Of a DNA stretch of 64,000 nt, positions 48,753 through 60,168 are shown in pieces. Each line of letters starts with the position of its first letter. Within the stretch, counting starts at the first letter, position 1. The DNA comes from Ipomoea triloba (taxonomy: Eukaryota > Streptophyta > Magnoliopsida > Solanales > Convolvulaceae). The stretch covers positions 28,457,528 through 28,521,527 of the forward strand of contig NC_044919.1 in NCBI RefSeq assembly GCF_003576645.1. The letters run 5' to 3'. The translations under genes and the position numbers were made by a program. The notes beneath the pieces were generated by a model. It was not told the DNA's origin. It did no database searches and saw only the letters and a program-made list of their open reading frames with translations.

Positions 48753-49100
48753 AATGACATTCTGTATCCCTCTCAATTAAAACTCTTTTGATTTTTTCTC
48801 TGCTCCTATATTTTTATCCATCATATTATTATTATTATTATTATTTAAGACTGATTATCTAATATTATTTTTTTAAGATAATGGAGATTCACAATAATAT
48901 TACTACTCCATTATGATATGTTAGATCATGATTATGCTATTAATTTCATTTCAAACTGTTAATTTTTAATAGGTAAACAAACCTATTTAAATTTAAAACT
49001 ATTTACATTTTATGAAGATGCTATTTTTAGTCTTTTTACATTTATCGGCTTATTAAAATGCTAATTTTATCAAACAATTTAAACATAATCAGCTAGCTTT
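47659..49100. other. Syntaxin upstream region and repeat-containing intergenic DNA
   Basis: The first 200 bases should contain the syntaxin promoter. A SINE lies at 48079-48208. ATT repeats occur at 48721-48750 and 48824-48844. 48607-49100 together with 51791-51900 looks like one older AT-rich element split by the LINE. Confidence 0.45.
48079..48208 (+). mobile_element. tRNA-derived SINE with target-site duplication
   Basis: About 130 bases flanked by a 14-bp direct repeat, AAATCTGATTGAGA, at 48065-48078 and 48209-48222. It has pol III-like promoter boxes: A box TGGTTTAGTGGCACCCGG (48092 on) and B box GGGTTTGAGCCTC (48148 on), and an A-rich tail (48200-48211). This is the classic layout of a plant SINE. 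Confidence 0.7.
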
Positions 49101-51774
49101 GTAATGTGGTCAGTCAAACAGTTACGGCCAATTGGTCTCTGTAATGTGGTGTACAAGTTGGTGACCAAAGTAATGGCATCCCGTCTTAAAGACATATCCA
49201 CTAAACTGGTTGGGCATCATCAAACCAGCTTCATACCAGGGAGACAAATCGCAGACAACATTATAGTATTCCAGGAATTTTTGAATTCTATGAGAACCAG
49301 AAAAGCTAAAGTTGGATGGATGATTATGAAAATAGATTTGGAAAAGGCATACGATAAGTTGGCTTGGAGCTTCATTGAAGAATCACTATCTGATATTGGC
49401 TTTAATGCTGAATGGAAGAGGAATATTATGGAGTGCATCACATCATCGAGACTAGCTATCAGTTGGAATGGGCAGCTATCGGAGTGGTTTAGGCCCAAGA
49501 GGGGAATCAGACAGGGAGATCCCTTATCACCCTTACTCTTTGTTTTATGCATGGAAAGATTTAGTCACCTCATACTTGATTCGATTAATTATGGTAAGTC
49601 GAAGGGTATTAGAATAACCAGACAAGGACCTCACCTTTCGCACTTATTTTTTGCAGATGACATGGTGCTCCTTGGAGAAGCAACGACGGAACAAGCTGAT
49701 GAGATGTTCAGATGTTTAGGGACCTTCTGCGAGCATTCGGGCCAAAAAGTAAATACCCAGAAGTCATCCCTCTACTTCTCCAGCACTACACAAGCAGAAA
49801 TACAGCAGAAAATTGCCGAACTAACAGGAATCCCTATTGTTGAGGACCTAGGAAAATATCTCGGAGTACCCTCAGTTCACGGAAGGCTGAAAAAGGAATC
49901 ATTTGCCGGCCTCATTGAAAAAATTCAACACAGATTAGCTGGGTGGAAATCCAAGACATTATCGATGGCTGGGAGACTTGTTCTTGCCCAATCTGTTCTG
50001 TCTGCGATTCCTTACTACTCTATGCAGACGACACTGCTTCCAGTAGGGGTAATCAAATCAATTGAACAACTGGTGAGGAACTTCTTGTGGGGAGGCTCAG
50101 AAAATACAAGAAAATGTCATCTGGTTAGCTGGGAAATTATCACAAAAAGCAAATCAGAGGGTGGTCTAGGCCTACGCAAATTGGATAAAATGAACGAGGC
50201 TTTTCTGGCCAAGCTGGGGTGGCGACTAATGCAAAATGACAACAGTTTATGGGCTCAGATTGTAAGAGCAAAATACACGAATTCTTTGGATTGTGCAACA
50301 TGGAGACCAAAGTCCAGCATGTCTTTCGTGTGGAAAGGAATTTTGAAAACAATACCTATCCTGCATAAAGGCTCTACAAAACTAGTAAGGAATGGTCATA
50401 ACACCATGTTTTGGGATGACAAATGGATGGAACATTCCCCCCTCATAGATAAGGCCATCTCGACTGTCTATCTCCCAGATCGGTATAGATCAGTTGCATC
50501 GTACTGGATCGCAAATAGGGGCTGGAATTGGGAACAATTGCAGCATGTGCTCCCAGAAGTAACACTAGATATGTTAGCAGCCATACTAGTCAACGAGGAT
50601 CAGGATTTGGAAGACCTTTCCACTTGGAGACATGGAAATTCTACAGAGTTCTCTGTCAGTACAGCCTATGACATAGCTGCAAACACTTCTACCACCACGG
50701 AAGCAGCCAAGTGGAATGCCATTTGGAAGCTAAAACTGCCTAACCGAGTGAAAACTTCTTATGGTTAGCAAGACATGGAACGATCATGACGATTAGTCTA
50801 AGGATGAGAAGGGGTATGATAGGAGATGGCAATTGCTGGCTATGCAGGGACAACCTGGAAGACGCTGAACATGTCCTTCGCAGGTGCCCAGCAGCTGATG
50901 TAGTTTGGTCGAAGATTCTACCACTATTCCAAGTTAGGTCCAACCACTTAGCATTCAAAGAATGATTGGATTGGGGTATCACAAACAAAGGCAGCCATAG
51001 CAGACCCGAGAATGATAATATCTTGTTCGGCTTAACGATTTGGTGGATTTGGCGATGGAGGAATGAGGTAATCTTCAACAAATCGACCCAACCTCTTAAT
51101 GCTAAAATTGCTCTAATTAGATCGCAAGTAGAAGAAACAAATACAGCATTTGCGAAAGGAGGAAGACACCCACACACAATCCATTCATATAAATGGGAAG
51201 ACGTAAGATGGGCCAAACCTATGAGAGGGATGATGAAAATCAATTTTGACGGATCGGTTGACATACCATCAGGTAAAGCAGCTGGTGGAGGCGTTGTTAG
51301 AGACTGGAATGGTGCATGGAGAGGAGGATTTACATATAGTATTGGAACTTGCCCACCACTGCAAGCAGAAGCATGGGCTTTGTTAAAAAGCATCCAACTT
51401 GCCAACTTTATGGGCGATAAGCGAGTTATATTTGAAGGGGATTCACACGAGCTGATTAGCATGGTAAATGAAGGCTCATATGCGAATGGGATTGTCTGCA
51501 ACATTATTTGTGCATGCAGACGTGAGTTAAGAACGCTTGAAGTATGGGAGATCAAAGCAATCCCAAGGGAAATCAATGCCCCAGCAGATCTCATGGCTAG
51601 AACCGCAAGATCACTCCCTAGAGGTCTACATATTCTAGAAGAACCTCTTGATAGTCTAGTTAGTTTTCTCGAATCAGACTTAGCTGGCTTCCCTGCTTGG
51701 AGGTTAATGTATGACCCCACCTAGGCTCACTGTATTACACTCAGGGTTTCCCCCCTCTTTTCTTAAATAAAAAT
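49101..51774 (+). mobile_element. 5'-truncated L1-type LINE, inactive
   Basis: The element lies between a 16-bp target duplication, ATAATCAGCTAGCTTT, at 49085-49100 and 51775-51790, and ends with a short A-rich tail. It begins inside the reverse transcriptase: RPIGLCNVVYKLVTKV, KIDLEKAYDKLAW, RGIRQGDPLSPLLFV and the FADD active site (about 49649-49663). A zf-RVT region follows. A C-terminal RNase H frame (about 51226-51724) has INFDGSVD, QAEAWALLKS and FEGDSHELI. A one-base loss near 50755 breaks the frame, and a TGA at 50963-50965 adds a second break. ORF1 and the endonuclease are missing, so the copy cannot move itself. Confidence 0.92.
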
Positions 51775-51790
51775 ATAATCAGCTAGCTTT

Positions 51791-52480
51791 AACATCTCTT
51801 CAATTTTCAGCTTCTATTTTATAACTTTTCAACTTTCAGCTACTTTTCAGCTTTCAATTACCTTTCCAACTAGGTTTGTCAAACATAGCCATATTGAAAA
51901 TTTGTATAGTTGTACACCATTCAATCCAAACTCGTATGATCAGCAATATTAATACCTCAATTATTTATCATTAGTAAATTAATAGCACATAAAAACTAAA
52001 CACAATTACTTTTAATCAGATTAATGAACTCTTTACCTATGAAAATGTGAATAAAATTTTGGAATAACTAAATCAAGGTTTGGGGTTCCAAGAATGCACA
52101 GCTCAATCCCTTGTAACTTATTACTGAATTAAATTAATATGATGATGAGATGATACGGCAATTAATGGATCGTTGACGAATATACTCCGGGGAGTCTACA
52201 GGTATCTGGTAATCGGATTGGAGTTTGGAGTCCGTGTGGCGGCCCGAAATTTCTTTGGCTTTTCTCTCATCTCATCTCCGGTTTATACACGCGGGGAGGG
52301 AGGGGAAGGGAGCTTGACCCGATTCTCTCAGTCGTCCATCACTAAATCGCGTACCAATATACCTACTCGCCTCGCCTTCATCTTCATCATCATGTCCACA
52401 CCGACCACCAGATTTTGACAAGAGCCGCCTGCTCTTTCTCCTTCCTTCATATACCTAAATTCTTTTCGCGTATTTTATCG
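51791..52480. other. Intergenic and Di19 upstream region
   Basis: No gene recognised. The first 110 bases continue the AT-rich element split by the LINE. The last 250 bases are CT/GC richer and probably contain the Di19 promoter and leader. Confidence 0.4.
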
Positions 52481-55400
52481 ATGGCTGATCAGAAAAGTGA
52501 GGTCGATATTCTGTTTGCTGCTCTGAAGACTGCTATTCGCCAGCCGCCTCCGGGTAAGTTGTTCAGTGCCCTCGCCTCACCTCGCCGCTTCATTTAGTGG
52601 CTATATAGGGAGTGTGTGATTTGATGGTTGAATTAAGATGTTGTGTAGCTTTTAGTTGCATTGACACTGAAGACACCGAAGAGGAGGAAGAGGAGGAGGA
52701 GGAGGAGGAAGAGGAGGAAGATTATGATGATGACGACGATGAGTATATTAAGGACGATAACGATGATGGGAAGGCGGAATTGGCGTGCCCATTTTGCTCA
52801 GATGACTATGATATCCTCGGATTGTGCTGCCATATTGACAGTGAGCATCGCGTCGAGACCAAATCTGGGGTACTCTTAATCTCCTCTCTAAATTTTGCCT
52901 AGCTTCTAACATATGGGATTAGTTATTTAATTCTTGCAAAGTAGATCATGATTCATTTTGAGATAAAGTTGGTAACTTTAGCTACTTACAAGTTTGATTC
53001 TATCTGCTAAAGGTGGAAAGATAGAATTTTTTTGTGGGAACTCTTGAAACACAAAAGGAATGCAACTTTGCCTACAAGGTTTTTGTCTTATCAGGGGAGT
53101 AAATTGTATGCCTAGGAGGTTGAAGAACCTCAGACTCACAAGCTAATTTTGAGAACTGATGAAACTTTATAGGCAATTTCAGTGGCATAAACAAGAAAAC
53201 TGAATTAAAGGGATTAATTTGATTTTGAACCCCATCTTCTAAATTTCTCATTTTTTTTTGTAAGCTACTCCTTAAGTTATTGCATCCAAGTGCTGGAATG
53301 CTTCACATTTTGATTATTAATTTTTTTAAATGTGAGTTTATATTGATTCAGAAAAACCAAACCAGCTGAAATCATATCAAAGTATGTTGGCTGATATGAT
53401 ATGGTTTTATAAGGTGCAGTGTTGGATTCATAAAATTAGAACATTTCAGTTTGAAATGTCACTGCTCTGTCTGTTTGTGATCAATTTTCCTTCTTGATGT
53501 TGCTTTTGAGTGCCAATAATATTCAGCCTTTATGTTGTATTGTGAATGATGAAGTTAATTTTGTCTTCAGATATGTCCTCTCTGTCCTACAAATGTGGGG
53601 ATTAACATGGCTGCACATGTGATTTCACAACACGAGGATCTGTTGAAGATATCCTTCATTTATTGTCCATTTTAATCCTTAGTTTTAAATGTTTGTTTTC
53701 ATATTTGAGTGGAATGTTTTGATTAAATTGCTTTTGTGCATTGAACCAACATACATTACCTATAACATTGTTTGGATTTAGCTGCTGTCTTCAAAGATTT
53801 GTTATTTGTATCTCTCTACCTTCCATGTGCCAATGTGTTTATGTATAACATAACAATGTCACCTTTTTTGGTTTGAAACGCTGGGCTATGATTTGTTGAA
53901 CTTGACATGTTTTTAAGCTCTTTCTAAAAAGAAGCTTCAGAATAGACTGAATACCAGAGCGCATTCAGGCTTATCCTTGTTGAGGAAAGAGTTACAGAAT
54001 TTAAATTTGCATCTTCACCTCAAGGAGTCTAGTCGGGCTGATTCATCCTCCAATGCGGATGCTGATCGTTTGATGCTTTCATTTGTCAACAGTCCACAGT
54101 CTACTTACAGAGTTGAAACCATGCAAGCTAAAAACTCAGCTCAAACAAGCTTACTTGGAAGAAGTGAGGAAAACAGTATTTGTGAAAGGTAAAAAAAATA
54201 AACTTTGTTTTTGTCAAAGTTAACTTCTGCTCTTGTAGCCACATCTTGTGATCATAGACCCTGTTTGGTAAATGACTGTTATCTGATTGGGTTAGAAGGT
54301 ATCATTAGTTGATAACATTAGCAGATTGTAGGTGTTTGGTAAATTAGCTTGCTGTTTGGTATAATTTCTTTTCTCAAAAAGCTAATTGAAAAAGTTACTT
54401 TGAGTAGCCTTTTGGAGTTACAAAAAAACTTATTAACCAAACACTTATGTTGATTTTTTAACCAAGTCAAACAACTAATAGTGGTCAAATAAGCCAAAAT
54501 TGGCTGATAGGCTGATTATTTACCAAACAGGGCCATAATAACCTTAGATTAAAAGGCTGAATACTGATATTCCTAGGTTATGTGCACGACTCTAATTATA
54601 AGTTAAAATCGGTTTGGTCCTTAGACAGCCCTTAAGAAAGCATTTATTCCCCTGTGAGCTCTGATATCATATTCACGTGTTTGAATCACTGGATTGCTGC
54701 ACTATACACAACTAACATGACTGCAAAGGAGTTAGAAATTAAAATGCACCAGTATGTCCCTGAAGTATTCTGCAAACCAAAAAATCTGTTAAACCATGCA
54801 TACAATAGATAATAGCTTTATTGTTAACCCATTATTAATTGACTATCCATAGATGTTCATCATAAGTGTTTGTGCTTGTATACTTTTTTAATTGCATGAT
54901 ATGCCATTCCTTTTGATATTTAAGCGCTGAGAATTGATGTTAGTGCTGCTGAGGACATTCGTTATAAGCTATATAAATAGGTTTGATTAGAAAAGCTTGT
55001 TTATCAAAAGTTAAGGCGGGACTACTGGAAAGTAATCGTTTTGCTAGTTTGGCAATAATAGAGAGATTATCATGCACAAGAATGTTATTGCATTTGACTA
55101 CAAATTTCTCAGTCATTAACTCTAAGGCTGTGTCAAAATCATAGTTAGTATTTGGTTGACAACTTTTTAAAACACAACTATGGGATTTGATTACCCCTTC
55201 AATTAAAAATTGCATTCCCTAATTAAAATGGGTATCATTCCATCTTATTGGTAATCTAAATTTTAAGTTTGGATTAGTAGTTTTAGATTTTTGTTTTGAT
55301 TTTTTTTGTTCGTATTTATGGTTTGGATGTCATTATATTAGGATCAATTATCTTGATTTTTTGTTTTTGTATTTTTAAAACATTTGTCCCATTATAGGGT

Positions 55401-55752
55401 TATACATAACCAAACATCAATATTGGTAATCATTCCAATTCCATCCTACTACCAAGCATGCAAAATACTTTCACCAAAACCCATTACCATTACCAAGTAG
55501 ATTCCCATTCCAATTCCGATTCCCATGTGCAAACCAAACACACCCTAAATCTATTACAACTTAGTAGAACGTTATTGCATTTGACTTTCTGCAATTCTGC
55601 ATGTTGCGCTAATCATCTATTTTGGGCTCTGTTCAACTCTTTACAGAAGCACCCAAGCATACCCAGTGGATGAGGACCAAGCGGAGAAGGTCCGAAGATG
55701 TGATTTCGTGAGCGGGATATTGTTCTCGACCATTCTGGATGACTTTTTATGA
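52481..55752 (+). CDS. Di19-family (drought-induced 19) zinc-finger protein, 5 exons
   Basis: Exons 52481-52553, 52649-52869, 53571-53648, 53932-54188 and 55647-55752 give 244 aa in frame. The unusual N-terminus (MADQKSEVDILFAALK) leads into a long acidic run with 14 consecutive Glu and then Asp repeats (about residues 33-56). The Di19 zinc-finger domain follows: ACPFCSDDYDILGLCCHIDSEH, then ICPLCPTNVGINMAAHVISQHE. The C-terminal Di19_C domain ends KVRRCDFVSGILFSTILDD. Family members are nuclear proteins linked to drought, salt and ABA responses. Intron 3 (53649-53931) starts ATATCCTT, a U12-type donor, and was closed at an AG that keeps phase. Intron 4 carries a MITE. The N-terminus is less certain than the rest. 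Confidence 0.88.
53649..53931 (+). other. Candidate U12-type (AT-AG) intron in the Di19 gene
   Basis: The exon ends ...CTGTTGAAG and is followed at once by ATATCCTT, identical to the U12 donor consensus; no GT donor in phase is available. A branch-site-like TTTTTAAG lies at 53909-53916, about 15 bases before AG at 53930-53931. Joining there gives DLLK-KLQNRLN, which resembles the FKLQRRR junction of Di19 proteins. An AG at 53939-53940 also keeps phase. Confidence 0.6.
54259..54532. mobile_element. hAT-type MITE in Di19 intron 4
   Basis: 274 bp with inverted ends CCCTGTTTGGTAAAT and ATTTACCAAACAGGG. Internal inverted motifs include ATTAGTTGATAACATTAG. The flanks (ATCATAGA and CCATAATA) are only a poor match as an 8-bp duplication. 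A relative lies at 30355-30633. Confidence 0.7.
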
Positions 55753-57173
55753 GTAGGACAATGCTGTGCCTGCAGCAGTCTTTTACATGCTAGCCGGGGA
55801 AGTCTTGGTGAAAGCTGTGCGCTAACTAGGCAGATGATTTAGCAACAAACATTGCAAATAACATTGAATCTGACAGGTATTCAATTAAACTAAATGTAGT
55901 CAGCTGGAACCCAAGAAGTCCCCCAAGTCCTGTGCTGCCCTGCTCTGTTTTTGGCTGTAGCAGTGTCTGAATGAATGTATATGTGACTGAGAGATGTACT
56001 CTATTGTTATAGGACATGTTTTGGACTTCAAACCAAATTTACCTTGCACTTATTAGGTCAAAATTTATTTTTCATAAAAATCTTAGCTGATGTTGCAAGT
56101 TCAGGTGCAGTTTCTGATATGTAGAAACATTCCCATTTCTAATGATGAGTAATGGAAATTGTGTTTATCTAGCTTAATTGTTTTAGCCTTTTTACATCAT
56201 GCAAGAAGATGACTAGAATTCTAAAAGTGAATAGTGGTGTGGATGCTCTTATTATACCATATACAACATTTTGCAGTGAGAACCTATTCTCGAGGGCAAT
56301 CTCAGCCAAGTTAATTGAACAGTTGGCAGTCCAAGTTAATTGAACAGTTGGCTTAATAACTACAAGTTGACTGACAGTTGGCTTAATAACAAGGTTTTAA
56401 GTTAGCTTAATAACTACACGTTGATTGAACAGGTGGCTTAATAACAAGGTTTTAAGTTCGACTTCCCCATGAGAGCTGACTATTTGAGCCAATCAACATG
56501 CATTCATTAAGGTAGCAACTGTAGATTTTTTTCCATATATCAAAATCATTCATTATTCTCATGAGAAATAAAACCACAAAACAATATCACACAACTTCAA
56601 GCCGTTTAAACCTTTCTTGCAACACAGTGCATCTAAAAATGAAAATTTCTATGGCATTTATCTAAGCATTTTATAGTCAGAAGCACTGGTTACAACACCC
56701 TATGACAAGTATAAGTCTGTATATGCAGTATAGGAGTACAGTGTTTCAAAATTTTCGTCACTATCATCATGGTAGTTCCCCAAGAACTAATGTTACTGGC
56801 TAAAATATGTCAGCCATTCTAGCATGCGCTTTAGACATCAATATAGCCAAGGCATCAACTGACTTCAAGCCAATACCTCTCAAATTTCATCTCCCATACC
56901 TCAAAACAAGGCAATGAAGTGCAAAGTGAGGTATATCAAACCGTTAATCACCAATCAAACATTATCATCCTTGGCGAGTTATCAAGACCTGCTGAAAGTT
57001 TCTCTGGCATTTAAAAACAAGGATTAAAGGACACAGCATTACTTCTTTTTGTTTTCCCAAGTTCTGAGAAGTTTTCTGGGCTATTGTTGATCTCGAGACT
57101 GCCACCAAACTTGGAACTTCAATATTTCCTCTTAAGGAGTTGAAATGTCGGCAGACAATCAACTTCCTGGATG
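55753..57173. other. Convergent intergenic region (Di19 / DUF789)
   Basis: Contains the 3' UTRs of both genes and, at 56320-56460, short tandem copies of a unit with GGCTTAATAACAAGG and TTTTAAGTTCGACTTCCCC; the latter has a B-box-like string and is probably a SINE remnant. No gene recognised. Confidence 0.45.
56320..56465. repeat. Short tandem repeat with SINE-like end
   Basis: Units built on CAGTTGGCTTAATAAC(TACA/AAGG)TT occur about five times, ending in AAGTTCGACTTCCCCATGAG, similar to a pol III B box. Confidence 0.55.
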
Positions 57174-60168
57174 TCATCTCCTTTGAGAATAATGTGAGAG
57201 AAAAAACTGGTAATCAGGAAGAATAACCTTCAACTTCCCAAGCCAACTATCGGCAACTTGCAAAAGAGTGTTTTCTTGCTCAGATTCATGCTGTCCACAT
57301 GGACTCAGAAGTGAGCCCTTAAGTTTGTATGAAGCAAGGCCAAAAGCTGGTAGAGAAATTTTTGAAGCAGCATCAACCATGCTGCATACTTTCCCATCTC
57401 TTGCACCACAATGTTGTGGTGTAACAGTACCTGGTGTGAAGAATATAAGGTTGCTTTAGGAGAAGCAGATAGAGCAATCTGGTACTGAAAACCAACTAAG
57501 AAAATGAGTTTGCATGCACATACAATTACAGAGAGGAGGGAGGCACCTATAGGTTGTGTGGACAGTGGATGAAAAGTTAAAAAAGATGCATCCAGATCCC
57601 GAAGCGTGTGGCCTATGGGTATTCTATATATTGGATACCTGCAATTAATCTTTTAGTAAACTAAATTTTGAATAGTTTGCAAATATCCTTCCTCTTTGCA
57701 GCAATCAGAACGTACCAAGCTACAGAAATCCAACTTGATGGCATTAAATCACAGCTCCTGCACTTCTTCAACTCTGGAAATTGAGATGCTAGAATTGCTA
57801 TCTGTCACATGAGCAAGATTGAGAATACCATCTCAGGACACAGAAGGCAGAGACATTGTTTGTTTCATCAAACTCTATTAAGGGTATTTACCTTGTCAGC
57901 TAATGGTCTACGATGATGTGGTTGTTCTTGTTCCAAATACTCAAATAAGAGTTGCCCATTGGATTTGCCATTTTCACCTTCATCACCAGACAAGCACATA
58001 CCAGGTTTGTCTCTGGATAAGATTCTGTTTAGTTGCACATCAGCAGCAGATTTGCATTGTCTATCTGCTTCACAGTTACTGCTGCCTCCACTAATCTCCC
58101 TTGGCTCCTCATCATTCTCCTCACCAGGTCTCCTATAGAAACAATAATCAAATGTTTACAAGAAGCAACGTGTATATATCTGCAGAACATTCAAGATATA
58201 TTCCTTTTCTCTCTCTCAAATGGAGAAAAATAATTCAAAGCTATCTGACACAGGGTTATCACAATGCATAACTCTGCTCGAAAATATACGAATTAGCATA
58301 TTGCCAAGCTTCCTGGTTTCCTCCCTAACCAACCTATTCTCTTGGAAACAGGTCCAAAAGTACTGAAAGAGCATGCAAACCAATATGTATTTACAAGTTG
58401 CATAAAGTGACAAGCTCCTCTAGCCACTTGAGAAAACCAAAGAGTTCCTAAAGTTGAGAAAAATCCAGTATTACACTGAAGCACATTAGGCACTTCTCCA
58501 AGTCTAGCAGCAAACTTGCAAGCTAAGAATGTATGTAGCAAAGCAGGTTCATCTGACATTTGATTTTTCAATTTTAGAAAGTTGGCATAGATGGTGAAAC
58601 CCAGCATTAAAGTAGCATTGGTATTAGTAGCATTGATCACCTTGTTTCCAATGTAGCACCTCATTCCTGGGAAAATATTAATTCCACTACCTAGCATGCC
58701 AATGTCCAAAAGTTAATGCAACTTAGTAGCACTCTATAGCTAGGAATTACGTCTAGCTCCAAATATGCCTAAGATAAGAGTGCCTTGGTATTATGCTGCA
58801 ATGGTTATTGCAACAATGATATTCCTCAACAGTAACTTCAAGTGAAAGATAATTTAACTTCACAAATAAAGAACTGACCACAATTGAGGTGATGCCCTCT
58901 CATGACTCAAATGCATCTAATATATGGAATGAAGGAAAATGCCCATCAGCATGCCAATGTCTTATAAATATAGAATGATGAAAGTGAGCTATCAGCATGT
59001 ATGGCGTTGACATACCATAATTGGCATTAACAAAATTGACAAATAAAATATAAAAATAAAAACAAAAGAATCACGAAATCAAAAGGACTACAATAATGGC
59101 ATAAATGATATTTATATGAAAATGAAATAACTACAAAAGCATCATATTATAAAAAAGTTTACCTAAAGCAAGAAGAGGACTTTGATGGATCTATATACAA
59201 TTGTATCCCAGATAAAAAAGGAACATAATATTGTATAATTCGGTCTTTTCCTTCCAACAACAGTGGCACACCCACTCCATATGCACTCCACTCGCTAAAG
59301 AATTCCCAAAGATCCTCCAGGCAAAAATATGCATTTGCATCTGCCTCACGAGTTCTACGCCCTCTTACATTAAGCTGAACACACAAAACGCCTCCAATTA
59401 AATGTGAAGATAGTTAAAAAATGTTGGCACCATGAACATGCCCTCCACTATACATCTTCATTCATAAATCATATTTCTATTCCAACTCACAAACTCTCAA
59501 TACCAGAGCCAGGTAGAAGCAATTGCCAAGATATTAATCAAATTCAAACAATCAAACAGCATGTAGTTATGAAATTTTTTTTAAAAAAAAGTGTGTGAAA
59601 ATTATAATCTATAAAGTAAAACAGACCAGCAGTCTCCTTTGTACTGAATAAAGACAATTGAGCAATAATTGATAACATAAGAAGACATCAAATGGAAAGT
59701 TAGTGATTTTCATAACCTTATTCTAAGCCCCAAAAAGAGTACCAATTGTTTTAATTTTATACTGCATTCTCTCACAAATTAGACACTGGCACCCGATTTT
59801 TCTCCAGCTGCAAAACCCTAGCTCTTTCATACCTCAGAATTGTGCTGAGCTGACACAAAGGGAGTAACCGATTCCAGCAAGCGATCCAAGTTGGTAGCGT
59901 TCGTTGGCGGCCCTGTGGGAGAAGAAGAGCAAACAACTGACTGTTTAGACAATGCCGTCCCCGACTCGTCCAAGTCAATCCGATTCCCCACCTCAGCAGC
60001 TGCCTCCACCTTCACAGTTCTCTGCAACTGCTGCTGCTGAAGTCTCTGGAACTGCTGTTGCTGCTGCTGCAACAGCATCTGCTCGTGCTGCCGACGGATC
60101 GCCGGCGGGCTGTAGAATCGGTCTCCGCCATGACTCCGGGACACAGCAAAGCCTCCAGAATTAGACAT
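57174..60168 (-). CDS. DUF789-family protein, 6 exons
   Basis: Exons 5' to 3': 60168-59833, 59374-59163, 58132-57892, 57801-57716, 57638-57547, 57430-57174. Phases close to 407 aa, typical of the family. The N-terminus is Ser/Gly rich followed by a glutamine tract ([16 protein letters not shown], about residues 31-46). The DUF789 domain starts at [13 protein letters not shown] and continues with [54 protein letters not shown] and [17 protein letters not shown], ending [13 protein letters not shown]. The family is plant-specific with no established biochemical role. The second intron (58133-59162) is about 1 kb. The start is the first ATG with this N-terminus. Confidence 0.9.
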
